A stretch of 40,287 bases of DNA from CAZUVM01 sp964623885 (lineage in GTDB: Bacteria; Verrucomicrobiota; Verrucomicrobiia; Limisphaerales; UBA8199): NCBI GenBank assembly GCA_964623885.1, contig CAZUVM010000048.1, forward strand, positions 1 through 40,287, written 5' to 3'. The translations under genes and the position numbers were made by a program. Shown here piece by piece: positions 1 through 7,530 of the stretch. The notes below the pieces were generated by a model. It worked only from the letters and a program-made list of their open reading frames with translations, made no database searches and had not been told where the DNA came from. Positions within the stretch are counted from its first letter, which is position 1; each line of letters starts with the position of its first letter.

Positions 1-12
1 GTACCGGCCGTT

Positions 13-31
13 GCGAGCGGGGACCGCTCGC
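13..31. repeat. Dispersed palindromic repeat, family A, copy 1
   Basis: This is a perfect inverted repeat, GCGAGCGG, a GGA loop, then CCGCTCGC. Related copies lie at 1831-1849 (identical), 4283-4301 and 12036-12054 (one mismatch each). Similarity to the 12036 copy continues to the right of the palindrome in a 'cagcg-tttt-c' tract, so the mobile unit is longer than the hairpin. Confidence 0.8.
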
Positions 32-71
32 GGTCCGTCAGCGTTTTCCAAACACGCTAAGTGGTCAGTTC

Positions 72-351
72 GCTTCGAAGCTGCTGCGCGCCGGGACGTC
101 GCGCGGTCCGGACAATGGCATCCCGTGCGATTCACAATTCGGAGCCGACCGGATAATGCAATGCGCTTAGAAATTTTTAGAGCTCGTATCGCTTCGTGGC
201 TGCTGCGCGCCGGGACGTCGCGCGGTCCGGGACAATGGCATCCCGCGTGGTTCATAATTCGGAGCCGACCGGATAATGCAATGCGCTTAGAACTTTTAGA
301 GCACGTATCGCTTCGAGGCTGCTGCGCGCCGGGACGTCGCGCGGTCCGGGA
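72..351. repeat. Tandem repeat, 119-120 bp unit, about 2.3 copies
   Basis: Unit anchors such as ctgctgcgcgcc recur at 81, 200 and 319, and gacaatggca recurs at 111 and 231. The third copy is cut off near 351, two bases before the stop codon of the minus-strand gene at 353. Each unit contains GC-rich blocks and an AT-rich 'aatgcaatgcgcttagaa' block. A plus-strand open frame crosses the array, but it is simply the repeat translated and is not called as a gene. Function is unknown. Confidence 0.85.
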
Positions 352-352
352 C

Positions 353-595
353 TTACTGCAAACCTAAAGGTGTGCGCACAAAAAGCGGAAGAGAAACGTC
401 GTAAACTGGCGAAGGCTTATCCCACATCATGAGCAGCAAGTCGGCGTCTTCGATTCGATGTCGGAGGCAAGCGACCGTAGCGGATTGCAGGTTATTAAAA
501 TCCTGCGCCAGCCGGTAATCATATTCCCACTTCCCGTCACCGGTCAGGTACGCGCGTGTCGCCTTGTTTCGAACCAGGTGTTTCACGGCGGACAC
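353..595 (-). CDS. Small protein of unknown function, paralog A of a tandem pair
   Basis: I do not recognise a named family. The protein aligns over its whole length with the next gene upstream (710-958) at roughly 45% identity. Shared positions include VRN-ATRAY, GDG-W, a Phe after an Ala-Gln pair, an Ala-Cys pair mid-protein, and a closing LPLF. The frame opens at 679, but homology starts at a GTG at 595, giving 80 residues against 82 in the paralog, so I chose that start. There is no signal peptide or membrane segment. The pattern (Tyr-rich strand, Gly-Trp turn, helix ending in Cys, hydrophobic strand) suggests a compact alpha/beta fold. It is the second gene of the pair in the direction of transcription, and a 119-bp tandem repeat abuts its 3' end. 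Confidence 0.6.
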   Translation of the reverse strand: MSAVKHLVRNKATRAYLTGDGKWEYDYRLAQDFNNLQSATVACLRHRIEDADLLLMMWDKPSPVYDVSLPLFVRTPLGLQ

Positions 596-709
596 TATAG
601 CACGAAATTGGTTATTAAGTCTTATTAAAAATATAAAAATTTTTGCAGCAAAGAACTTACTACAACCAATTGGGGACACCGGGCTAATAACCGCTATATG
701 CAGAGGTCG

Positions 710-958
710 TCAGGCGCCATTTTTTACCGCTATTTTTGCAAAAAGCGGCAAGGCAATGTCGAATTCGTCGGAAGGGCTTTGGCCCATAACCAGCACCATG
801 TCCACTGCTTCAGTGATCCCATACCTGTGGCAGGCCAGCAAAGCATCCTGAACATCGGGAAAGTGTTGAGCCGATCGAAAGTCTCCCCAGCCCCCGTCGC
901 CCATCATATAGGCGCGAGTTGCCTGGTTTCGGACAAAGCGCTTCAACACTATAATCAT
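710..958 (-). CDS. Small protein of unknown function, paralog B of a tandem pair
   Basis: This 82-residue protein is paralogous to the gene at 353-595. Both keep VRNxATRAY, GDGxW, an alternating helix ending in Ala-Cys, and a hydrophobic strand ending in LPLF. A second in-frame ATG lies eight codons upstream at 982. The start at 958 is preferred because it makes the two copies the same length. The roughly 110 bp between this stop and the paralog's start are AT-rich, so each gene may have its own promoter. No catalytic motif is visible. It is divergent from the glycosyltransferase gene at 1140. The function is not known to me. Confidence 0.6.
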   Translation of the reverse strand: MIIVLKRFVRNQATRAYMMGDGGWGDFRSAQHFPDVQDALLACHRYGITEAVDMVLVMGQSPSDEFDIALPLFAKIAVKNGA

Positions 959-1139
959 GCTCGTATTTTCAATAATGCTCAATCAGCCAAAATCACGGAC
1001 GGATGTTCCCAGAGATTACGGATGAGTTTCAGCGTGTAAACCACTAGGACCCAGCCCAAAAATGGGAAATGGCTTCTAGTGTGGTGGCCCTGCCGCTTCG
1101 CTCATTGCCGCCCTGCCTGGGCCTCATTAAACTGCCACG

Positions 1140-2792
1140 ATGCGCAACGATGCCGTTTCCGCCACGGTGACCAGCCAGGAAACCGGCAGCCAAAATCGCA
1201 TTCCGGTGGTCGGCATTGCTGGGGTGTTGCTGGTTTGTCTCTGCTACGCCGCAAACCTCCTGTTTTGTCAATGGTCGGTGCTCTCGTATTTCCCTTATCT
1301 GTTCACCAATTCAGACATGTACTCGAACGTGCAATGGGCCAAATCGATCCAGGCGCAGGGGTGGCTCAATCCTCACCCCTATCATCCTTACACCGACTGG
1401 ATGCAGAAAGTGGGGACGCAACCGGAATGGCTGCATTGGTGGGGCGGACCGGCTACCTTTCAGCAGGCGCCGCTTTACGCGTATTTCCTGGCGTTCTGCC
1501 AATGGTTGTCCCCGAACCTGATCGTGGCCGAGGTGGGGCAGGCGCTATTAGGCGTCAGTCTTTGCGCGCTGCTCGGCCGGCTCACCTATGAAGTAAGCCA
1601 AAGCCGCGCGGCGGGCTGGATCGCCTTTGGGCTGGCGGCGGCCTACTCCCCGTTTTATGCCTACAGTTGGACGCCGCTGCGGGATTTGCTTGGGTGGGTC
1701 ATCACGGCCGGCTTGCTGCTCAGTCTCGTGCGTCTGCAGCGGAAGAACCGGGCTGAGAGCAGGTTTGGCGAAGGCCGAGGGTTGGACCCGGGCGCGGCCG
1801 CTCCCCGGCCGCAGCAAATCTCCAGCCGCTGCGAGCGGGGACCGCTCGCGCTCCGCATTTCCCAGAGCGCAGGCGTCCGGAGCGGTTTGATCACCGGGTT
1901 GCTGCTCGGGCTAGGCTTTCTGGCGCGGGAGACATTCCTGCTGATCGCGCCGGCGGTGCTGGGTGTGCTGGCATGGCAGGGTTGGCAACGGCGCCAACCT
2001 CGAGTTTTGGCTGCTTGTGTCGCCGGGTTTTGCGTTTGCCTGGCCCCGTTGGCCGTGCGGAACCTGGCAGTCGGTTTACCGCCGTTGGCCCTTTCCAATC
2101 GCTTTGCGGATACTTTTATACAAGGGCATTCGGCTCGTGGTCATCCCTACCTTTACGTGGTGCCGGATGACATGCGGGCGTTAATGGAACAAAGCCAGCA
2201 AGGGGACGTGGCGCTGGTTCGGGCGACGCTCAAGACCCACGATGGCGTGTGGCCTTTGTGCCGGTTCGAACTCTCGAAAATGTTCTCGCTGCTGGACCCT
2301 TATGAACCGCCGGACAACCTCAGCATCTATTACATCGCCGAGTTTTCACCTTTGGTTCGTTTCGGCCTGCGGCACTGGATGCTGATTGTGCCCGGACTGG
2401 GCGGCCTGATTTGGAGCGCCATCCGGCGAGACCGGCGGCATGCGTGGCTTTGGCTCCTCTTCCCGATGGCACTGGCCGGCGTCCTGGTGGGCGTGCCAGT
2501 CTCCCGTTATCGGCAGGCCCTGGCAGTGTTTTGGATTCCCTGGGCGTGTTGCCTGTTCCTATGGGTGTTCCAGGAACGAGCGCATCCCAAGAAAGTGGCA
2601 GCGGTTTGCGCCGCTCTTCTTGCTGGCTGGGCGCTCTGCCTGGGGCCTTTTTCCAGGCAGCCGAAGGCAGCCTACGAGCGACCGGCTGAGTTCCAGTTGT
2701 CAGCCTTCATTTATGACCAATTGGGGCTCACTAATGAAGCAGCTCAAGTGCGCACGACAATGGCTGAGAAATTCCATGACATTAGCCACTAG
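1140..2792 (+). CDS. GT-C type membrane glycosyltransferase (GT39/ArnT-like)
   Basis: This is a 550-residue polytopic membrane protein. After a short cytoplasmic tail, TM1 lies at about 23-45 and is followed by an 'NSDMYSNVQWAKSI' loop. Asp59 there corresponds to the acidic residue of the first periplasmic loop in GT-C enzymes that use polyprenyl-phosphate sugars. Several further hydrophobic helices follow, with 'SRYRQALAVFWIPW' near the C-terminus, typical of the PMT_2/GT39 group. Such enzymes move sugars from lipid carriers onto proteins or glycans at the outer face of the inner membrane. The exact substrate cannot be told. Residues about 201-248 form a charged, Gly/Ala/Pro-rich segment between two membrane helices. 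It contains a family A palindromic repeat in frame (RCERGPLALR) and looks like inserted material. The gene stands alone. Confidence 0.72.
   Translation: MRNDAVSATVTSQETGSQNRIPVVGIAGVLLVCLCYAANLLFCQWSVLSYFPYLFTNSDMYSNVQWAKSIQAQGWLNPHPYHPYTDWMQKVGTQPEWLHWWGGPATFQQAPLYAYFLAFCQWLSPNLIVAEVGQALLGVSLCALLGRLTYEVSQSRAAGWIAFGLAAAYSPFYAYSWTPLRDLLGWVITAGLLLSLVRLQRKNRAESRFGEGRGLDPGAAAPRPQQISSRCERGPLALRISQSAGVRSGLITGLLLGLGFLARETFLLIAPAVLGVLAWQGWQRRQPRVLAACVAGFCVCLAPLAVRNLAVGLPPLALSNRFADTFIQGHSARGHPYLYVVPDDMRALMEQSQQGDVALVRATLKTHDGVWPLCRFELSKMFSLLDPYEPPDNLSIYYIAEFSPLVRFGLRHWMLIVPGLGGLIWSAIRRDRRHAWLWLLFPMALAGVLVGVPVSRYRQALAVFWIPWACCLFLWVFQERAHPKKVAAVCAALLAGWALCLGPFSRQPKAAYERPAEFQLSAFIYDQLGLTNEAAQVRTTMAEKFHDISH
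1831..1849. repeat. Dispersed palindromic repeat, family A, copy 2 (inside a gene)
   Basis: This perfect GCGAGCGG/CCGCTCGC hairpin with a GGA loop is identical to copy 1. It is read in frame as part of the 'CERGPLAL' segment of the membrane glycosyltransferase, between two hydrophobic helices, and it does not interrupt the frame. Confidence 0.8.
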
Positions 2793-3067
2793 CCGGTAGC
2801 AGTTCCGTTTTAACCATGGATAATGAGTTGAACTGGAAACGCCGGAATGCGGTTGGCGAGGGGCGCCAACCGCTGCGCCCGGGGGCGGGCGCGGTCCTTT
2901 TCCACTATACCGTTGTTGGTCTAACTGCTTTGAGAACGCCGAATTTGTAATGACTTAAGGCTAAACCGATGCGTGAAATTCACGCCTTTTGCGTGAAATT
3001 CACGCGTCAATCCAAGTCCCCCAAAAATGTACTTGCATTTTTGCTGGGGATTTCGATGATTATGTCC
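2793..3067. other. Intergenic region upstream of the pseudopilin gene
   Basis: No gene is visible here. The stretch holds a short GC-rich patch (2870-2895), two tandem 15-bp palindromes (2971-3005), and a run leading into the sigma-54-like promoter at 3068. The glycosyltransferase upstream shows no clear terminator. Confidence 0.6.
2971..3005. promoter_or_regulatory. Pair of 15-bp palindromes, candidate enhancer for sigma-54 activator
   Basis: GCGTGAAATTCACGC occurs twice, at 2971-2985 and 2991-3005. Each copy is a perfect odd palindrome, and their starts are 20 bp apart, about two helical turns. Relative to the start point predicted from the promoter at 3068-3084 (about 3095), the centres lie near -117 and -97. 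That is where bacterial enhancer-binding proteins usually bind. The sites and spacing are seen directly; the role is inferred. Confidence 0.65.
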
Positions 3068-3084
3068 TTGGCACCCGCATTGCT
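3068..3084 (+). promoter_or_regulatory. Sigma-54 (RpoN) type -24/-12 promoter
   Basis: TTGGCAC, five bases, then TTGCT matches the consensus YTGGCAC-N5-TTGCW. The invariant GG (3070-3071) and GC (3082-3083) are separated by exactly ten bases. It points towards the pseudopilin gene at 3179, giving a leader of roughly 85 nt. RpoN control of pilin genes is well established in other bacteria, so the fit is biologically sensible. Confidence 0.75.
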
Positions 3085-3178
3085 AAGATTGGCTTAGCCG
3101 GTTGGACAGCGTGGACAAAGATTCGAGCGAGTTCGCGGGCTGTCTGCCAAACAACCAAACGAAAAACCAGCAGAGACT

Positions 3179-4003
3179 ATGAAGAACTTACGAAATAAAT
3201 TCCGAGCGTTCACGCTGATCGAGTTGCTCGTCGTGATCGCTATTATCGCCATTCTGGCGGCCATGTTGCTGCCGGCGCTGGCAAAGGCCAAAGCGCGCGC
3301 CCAGCGCATTAGCTGCACGAACAATTTGAAACAAGTGGGCGTTGCCTATCGCACCTGGGCACTGGACAACGGCGATGCCTACCCGATGCGCGTCGGTACC
3401 GCCGCCGGTGGCTATTCCGACTATGTAGGGGTCGCCCGCGTGGTGGCTGGCACCCAGGCCGCGAGCAGAGGCGCCTTCGGGTTCTTCATGTGCATGTCGA
3501 ACGAATTGAACACGCCCAAAGTCGTGATGTGCCCGTCTGAGCCGGACAGCATCCGCCAGATCTCGAGCACGTTCGCGGGCGTCGTGCCGGCCAACTCGGC
3601 CAACTCGATTCCGTTCACCAACGACATGAACACCAGTTACTTCGTTGGCGTGGACGCGGTGGACACGATGCCGCAGATGTTCCTGGACGGCGACCATAAC
3701 CTCGGCAGCGGAAACCCGCCGACCGCGGCGTATGATGGTCCCTATCCGGCAGCCGGCACCTACTGCAATGCCTCGCTCGGCACGAACTTCCCGGCCAATA
3801 ATAACGGCGTAGGTTGGTTGGACAACATGCACCAGAAGCAAGGTAACGTGGGCCTGGCCGACGGCAGCGTGCAGCAGTACAGCCGTTCTCGTCTCCAGGA
3901 CGCCTTGAAGAACACCGGCGACCTGGGTGGTAACTCGAATGGCACGTTCCAAAATCCGCCTAACTGCAGTCCCATTAACCTGAACCGCGTCGAAATTCCG
4001 TAA
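3179..4003 (+). CDS. Type II secretion/type IV pilin-like protein with H-X9-DG domain
   Basis: This 274-residue pseudopilin has a short basic leader (MKNLRNKFRA), a prepilin peptidase site before FTLIE (mature Glu5 present), and a hydrophobic helix of about 20 residues ending LLPALAKAKA. The PVC-type globular domain follows. Near the C-terminus, His218, nine residues, then Asp228-Gly229 give a perfect H-X9-DG motif. The residue at -1 is Ala rather than the usual Gly, as in the pseudopilin at 36083. These proteins are membrane-anchored and abundant in Verrucomicrobia and Planctomycetes, but their individual roles are mostly unknown. The gene is monocistronic, with a sigma-54-like promoter and paired palindromes upstream and a strong hairpin downstream. 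That suggests dedicated, regulated expression. Confidence 0.9.
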   Translation: MKNLRNKFRAFTLIELLVVIAIIAILAAMLLPALAKAKARAQRISCTNNLKQVGVAYRTWALDNGDAYPMRVGTAAGGYSDYVGVARVVAGTQAASRGAFGFFMCMSNELNTPKVVMCPSEPDSIRQISSTFAGVVPANSANSIPFTNDMNTSYFVGVDAVDTMPQMFLDGDHNLGSGNPPTAAYDGPYPAAGTYCNASLGTNFPANNNGVGWLDNMHQKQGNVGLADGSVQQYSRSRLQDALKNTGDLGGNSNGTFQNPPNCSPINLNRVEIP

Positions 4004-4036
4004 TTACTGAACGCGAACGTTCGTTTGGCTTAATTG

Positions 4037-4066
4037 AGAAGGAGCATCCGTGAGGATGCTCCTTCT
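4037..4066 (+). terminator. Hairpin downstream of the pseudopilin gene, probable terminator
   Basis: A perfect 13-bp stem (AGAAGGAGCATCC with GGATGCTCCTTCT) closes on a GTGA tetraloop, 33 bases after the stop codon. The following tract is only weakly T-rich, so it may act as a 3' stability element as well as a terminator. Confidence 0.7.
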
Positions 4067-4161
4067 TGCTGTACGCCTTGTCTTTTCAGTTGTTGAGAAT
4101 ACGGTGGTTTAGCTGGAGTGGCTTACTGCCTAGCTAGATCCATAGCCACAGAAAAGCAGGG

Positions 4162-4202
4162 CCTCCTCTCCCTAACCCCTCTGCTCCATAGGAGGAGAGG
4201 GG
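4162..4202. repeat. Dispersed hairpin repeat, family D, copy 1
   Basis: This CCTCTCC...GGAGAGG hairpin has a pyrimidine-rich left arm, 'ccctaaccc' in the loop and 'aggaggagagg' on the right. A related, partly duplicated copy lies at 11713-11776. It belongs to the gene-free stretch 4067-4598. Confidence 0.6.
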
Positions 4203-4598
4203 ATCGTTTGTGGGCGCGCGGTTACGGGTTTGTTTAATTTGCTATAGTCGTCGTTTACGACACGGGCACTGTTCGGGCCGATGCGAGCAGGGACCGCTCG
4301 CGCTCTGGCAACTATCTAACCCAGGCCGTTGGCTTGGGCTGCTATGACAGACGCCTTCGGCGTCGTGCCGAACGCAAGCCGGGTTGAAGCACTGTCGCAC
4401 ACCGGATAACCTAACCGGCAATGCCTCAGTTTGGCAGGGCCGTTTGCCAAGCGGCTGTTCTTCGGCCGCCCTCGGCGAGGCGGCCCACCAAACACTAAAG
4501 GCAAGGTGACTAAATTTAGTTTCTCATGAAGGTGTTGTTCCGCTACTATCCGAGACCGGTCGCGGCGGTGCGGCCGGACAACCTGATTGGAAACACCT
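4203..4598. other. Intergenic region with hairpins, upstream of fba
   Basis: No convincing gene is visible. The region contains the family A palindrome copy 3 (4283-4301). It also has a GGCCGCC...GGCGGCC hairpin (4464-4485) and the 12-bp palindrome ACTAAATTTAGT (4509-4520). The last is well placed to be an operator for the aldolase gene, though nothing else supports that. Confidence 0.5.
4283..4301. repeat. Dispersed palindromic repeat, family A, copy 3
   Basis: This is the family A hairpin with one mismatch in the left arm (GCGAGCAG), followed by 'gctct' as in copy 2 ('gctcc'). It lies in non-coding DNA between the pseudopilin and aldolase genes. Confidence 0.75.
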
Positions 4599-5564
4599 AT
4601 GCCACTGACACATACCAAAGAGCTGTTCGCCAAGGCGCTTAAGGGCAAATACGCCCTGGGGGCCTTCAACGTCAACAACATGGAGCTGCTGCAGGCGATC
4701 GTTGAGGCTTGCGAAGAGGAAAAGGCGCCAGTGATGCTGCAGATTTCCAAAGGCGCCCGCACCTACGCCAATCCGGTTTATCTCAAAAAGCTCATCGAAG
4801 CCGCGGTCAGCCTGTCCAATATCCCTATCGCCGTGCACCTGGACCATGGCGATTCCTTTGAACTATGCAAGGACTGCATCGACGAGGGGTTTACCAGTGT
4901 CATGATCGATGCCAGCCACGAGCCGTTTGAGAAAAACGTCGAAATCTGCAAGCGCGTCGTGGATTACGCTCACAAGCACAACTGCGTCGTCGAGGGGGAG
5001 CTGGGGCACCTGGTCGGCGCTCAGTTTGACGAAGGCGAAGAAGGCGGCAGCTACTCGCACGAGGGTCATTATACCCACCCGGGAGAGGCGGTGGACTTCG
5101 TAAAACGGTCCGGGGTGGATTCCCTGGCTGTGGCGATCGGCAATTCGCATGGCGCGTATAAGTTTAAAGGTGAGCAACACCTGGACCTGGAACGACTCAA
5201 GGCCATCAAGAAGGCACTGATGGATGCCGGGCTTGGGGATTACCCGCTGGTTTTGCACGGGGCCTCGAGTGTCCCTAAAGACCTGGTTGAAGAGATTAAT
5301 AAATATGGCGGGAAACTAGGCACCGACGCTGCGGGGGTGCCGGAAGGAGATATCGAGGTCGCGCGCCGGATCGGCTGCACCAAGGTCAACATCGATACCG
5401 ACTTACGCCTGGCCATGACGGCCGGAATCCGCAAAGCCTTCGCGGAAAACGCCAAAGAATTCGATCCGCGCAAGTATTTGGGACCCGCCCGAACCCGCGT
5501 CAAAGAACTAGTGCGGCACAAGGTGAAAAACGTCCTTTGCTGCGCCGGGCACGCGTTTGACTGA
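4599..5564 (+). CDS. fba: Class II fructose-bisphosphate aldolase
   Basis: This 321-residue enzyme cleaves fructose-1,6-bisphosphate to dihydroxyacetone phosphate and glyceraldehyde-3-phosphate, or runs the reverse reaction, using a zinc ion. Hallmarks are GAFNVNN near the N-terminus, HLDHGDSFE (Asp82 acid/base, His83 zinc ligand), EGELGHL, the YTHP zinc-ligand histidine, LHGASS with another ligand, and KVNIDTDLR near the end. Length and motifs fit the Bacillus-type class II family. A TTG four codons upstream (4587) also opens the frame, but the ATG at 4599 matches the family start (MPLTHTKELF). It appears monocistronic and acts in cytosolic glycolysis and gluconeogenesis. Confidence 0.96.
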   Translation: MPLTHTKELFAKALKGKYALGAFNVNNMELLQAIVEACEEEKAPVMLQISKGARTYANPVYLKKLIEAAVSLSNIPIAVHLDHGDSFELCKDCIDEGFTSVMIDASHEPFEKNVEICKRVVDYAHKHNCVVEGELGHLVGAQFDEGEEGGSYSHEGHYTHPGEAVDFVKRSGVDSLAVAIGNSHGAYKFKGEQHLDLERLKAIKKALMDAGLGDYPLVLHGASSVPKDLVEEINKYGGKLGTDAAGVPEGDIEVARRIGCTKVNIDTDLRLAMTAGIRKAFAENAKEFDPRKYLGPARTRVKELVRHKVKNVLCCAGHAFD

Positions 5565-5645
5565 AGCCCGTCGCAGGTGGGTTTCCCGGGGTGGGTGATC
5601 CTCCCATTTTGGACCGAGCCACGGCGCGGAACCTTTTGAGGGGGT

Positions 5646-6065
5646 ATGATCCTGTGGCAGCTTCCACCCACGCTGCCGCGGGATATTGACCGCCTCGACC
5701 GTTTTCTGACTCGGGTGCCAACGAATTACCGGCATGCCGTCGAGTTTCGGCACCCGTCGTGGTATGCGGACGAGACATTCGCTGTGCTGCGCCGGCATGG
5801 CGCGGCACACGTGTCCGTTAGCTCTCTGCGTATGCCGATGAACCTGACGGTCACGTCAGACCTGGTTTATATCCGGTTCCACGGCTTGGACGGCGGGGCG
5901 GCACACGACTATACCCGCGAGGAATTGGCGCCGTGGGCCGAGCATATTCGACGGCAGGCCAAGCGCGAGTGTGATGTCTACACGTATTTCAACAATGACG
6001 CGAACGTGCGTGCGCCGGCCAATGCAAAACTGCTCCTCGAGATGACGGGGGCAGCAAAAGCGTAG
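5646..6065 (+). pseudogene. DUF72 family protein fragment (C-terminal half)
   Basis: The 139 residues match the second half of DUF72 (YecE-like) TIM-barrel proteins: 'ILWQLPPTLPRDIDRLDRFL', 'RHAVEFRHPSW', 'YIRFHGL', 'WAEHIRR' and 'VYTYFNNDANVRAPANA'. Full-length members are about 240 residues and begin with a GTSGW-type strand. That half is missing here, and only about 80 bp separate this frame from the fba stop, too little to hold it. The open frame may still be translated, because a GGGGG tract precedes the ATG, but the barrel would be incomplete. A deletion between fba and this gene is the likely cause. Confidence 0.75.
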
Positions 6066-6393
6066 CGCATCGCTTTACGTCAACGCGGGGCGCCGAAGGC
6101 GTAGCGTAGATTTGCGAGAGCGCGGAGCGCCCCGATTCCGCATGGGGACGGCTGAACGCACATTCTTTACTCCCCGGTCAGCCGTAAAACCGATGGGATT
6201 GGCCTGTTTATAGACTATCCGGCTCACCGGACCCTTTTTGTTTTTTGTTTTTCAGCGGCGCCGCACGTGAGCTCAATACGCCGTGCCCAACGTTGGCGCC
6301 GCTGAAAAACAAAAAACGAATAAAATGAGGGTGTGGCCCGTGCTATAAACAGGTCACCGCTAACGCGGTTTCCGCCGACCGCGTCAGCTGAGC
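6066..6393. other. Gene-free region with nested hairpins
   Basis: No coding potential is seen. It holds a CGGGGCGC...GCGCCCCG inverted repeat (6086-6093 with 6127-6134), a large nested inverted repeat (6203-6353), and a CGCGGT...ACCGCG hairpin (6364-6383) just beyond the stop codon of the minus-strand wbjD. Confidence 0.6.
6203..6353. repeat. Nested inverted repeat, about 150 bp, MITE-like or structured RNA
   Basis: Outer arms CCTGTTTATAG (6203-6213) and CTATAAACAGG (6343-6353) are perfect 11-bp complements. Inner arms 6240-6262 and 6295-6317 are perfect over 23 bp: a T-rich tract then CAGCGGCGCC, mirrored by GGCGCCGCTG then an A-rich tract. The loop is 32 nt. Here the T-run is on the 5' arm and the A-run on the 3' arm, the opposite of an intrinsic terminator, so a different role is likely. 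It lies between the DUF72 fragment and wbjD. Confidence 0.75.
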
Positions 6394-7530
6394 TCATCCA
6401 CCCTCGTGCTTCTGCCAGACGCGGCGGTTCACGTAATCGGTGTAGCTGAGGATGATTTTGGCGACCTTCCAGGAGACTTGTTCGACATCGTAGTCGACAG
6501 GGAGACGACTGGGTCCGAAGTGCTTGAACTGCACCGCGGTCATTTCGACGGCTTGCAGAATCTGTTCTCTGCCCAGGCCGCTCATAATCACGACGCCTTC
6601 GTCCATGCCTTCGGGGCGCTCGTGCGCCTCGCGCAAGGTGACGGCGGGAAACCCGAGGATGGACGCTTCTTCGGCAATGGTGCCGCTGTCGGACAGGGTG
6701 CAGAAGGCATTTTTCTGGAGTGCCAAGTAATCGAAGAAGCCCATGGGCGGCAGCGCGCGAACGAGCTTATGCAATTTGAGCTTGCTGGTGTCGAGCCGTT
6801 TGCGGGTGCGCGGGTGGACCGAGAAGACTAAAGGGAATTTATATTGGGTAGCAAGAGTGTTGAGAGCGTCAACGAGGCCGGCCAGGTGCACGGGGTCGTC
6901 GACGTTCTCCTCGCGATGAAGGCTGACGGTGAAGTAGCGGCCCGTTTCAAGGGACAAACGACGGCGCACATCGGACGTTTCGATGGCGGCGCGATGGAAA
7001 TCGATCACTTCTTTCATAGGCGACCCGATTTTCATAACGCAATCCGCGGGCAATCCTTCGGCCAGGAGATAGCGCCGGCTGTGCTCGGTATAGCAGAGAT
7101 TGATGTCGCTGACATGGTCGACGATGCGACGGTTGATTTCTTCCGGGACGCGCTGATCGAAGCAGCGATTGCCCGCTTCCATGTGGAACACAGGGATTTT
7201 GCGGCGCTTGGCCGGGATGACGGCGAGGCAACTATTGGTGTCGCCCAGCACCAGCACGGCTTCAGGCTGCTCTTTTTCCAGAACGAGATCGGTTTTGATG
7301 ATGGTGTTGCCGATGGTTTCCGCCGCATTCCGCCCGGCGACGCCCAGGCAATGTTTGGGTTTGGGCACCCCGAGTTGCTGGAAGAAGATTTCGTTCAACT
7401 CGTAATCATAATTCTGGCCGGTATGAACGAGCACATGATCGGCAACCTGCTCGAGCACGGCGATGGTCCGCGAGAGACGGATGATCTCGGGCCGCGTCCC
7501 GACGAGGGTCATGACTTTCAATTTGTTCAT
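6394..7530 (-). CDS. wbjD: UDP-N-acetyl-L-fucosamine synthase, C2 epimerase (WbjD/FnlC/CapG)
   Basis: This 378-residue protein belongs to the non-hydrolysing UDP-sugar 2-epimerase (WecB-like) family. It has GTRPEII at the N-terminus, HTGQNYD, HMEAGNRCFDQRVPEEINRR, SLHREENVD and SDSGTIAEEAS. Gene context points to the WbjD branch, which converts UDP-N-acetyl-L-pneumosamine (the talose isomer) to UDP-N-acetyl-L-fucosamine. A generic UDP-GlcNAc 2-epimerase is the alternative. The frame extends 24 codons further upstream, but the ATG at 7530 overlaps the wbjC stop in an ATGA arrangement and matches the family N-terminus (MNKLKVMTLVGTRPE). It is the last gene of a three-gene operon. Confidence 0.9.
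   Translation of the reverse strand: MNKLKVMTLVGTRPEIIRLSRTIAVLEQVADHVLVHTGQNYDYELNEIFFQQLGVPKPKHCLGVAGRNAAETIGNTIIKTDLVLEKEQPEAVLVLGDTNSCLAVIPAKRRKIPVFHMEAGNRCFDQRVPEEINRRIVDHVSDINLCYTEHSRRYLLAEGLPADCVMKIGSPMKEVIDFHRAAIETSDVRRRLSLETGRYFTVSLHREENVDDPVHLAGLVDALNTLATQYKFPLVFSVHPRTRKRLDTSKLKLHKLVRALPPMGFFDYLALQKNAFCTLSDSGTIAEEASILGFPAVTLREAHERPEGMDEGVVIMSGLGREQILQAVEMTAVQFKHFGPSRLPVDYDVEQVSWKVAKIILSYTDYVNRRVWQKHEGG

Noticed and set aside
11..367. 118-residue plus-strand open frame at the left edge
   Set aside because: It is the translation of the 119-bp tandem repeat; the protein repeats with the DNA and shows no independent features.
3188..3952. Long minus-strand frame opposite the pseudopilin gene
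   Set aside because: The H-, R- and V-rich composition is that of an antisense shadow of the strongly supported pilin gene.
6240..6317. Inner arms as a bidirectional intrinsic terminator
   Set aside because: The T-run is on the 5' arm and the A-run on the 3' arm, the wrong way round on both strands.
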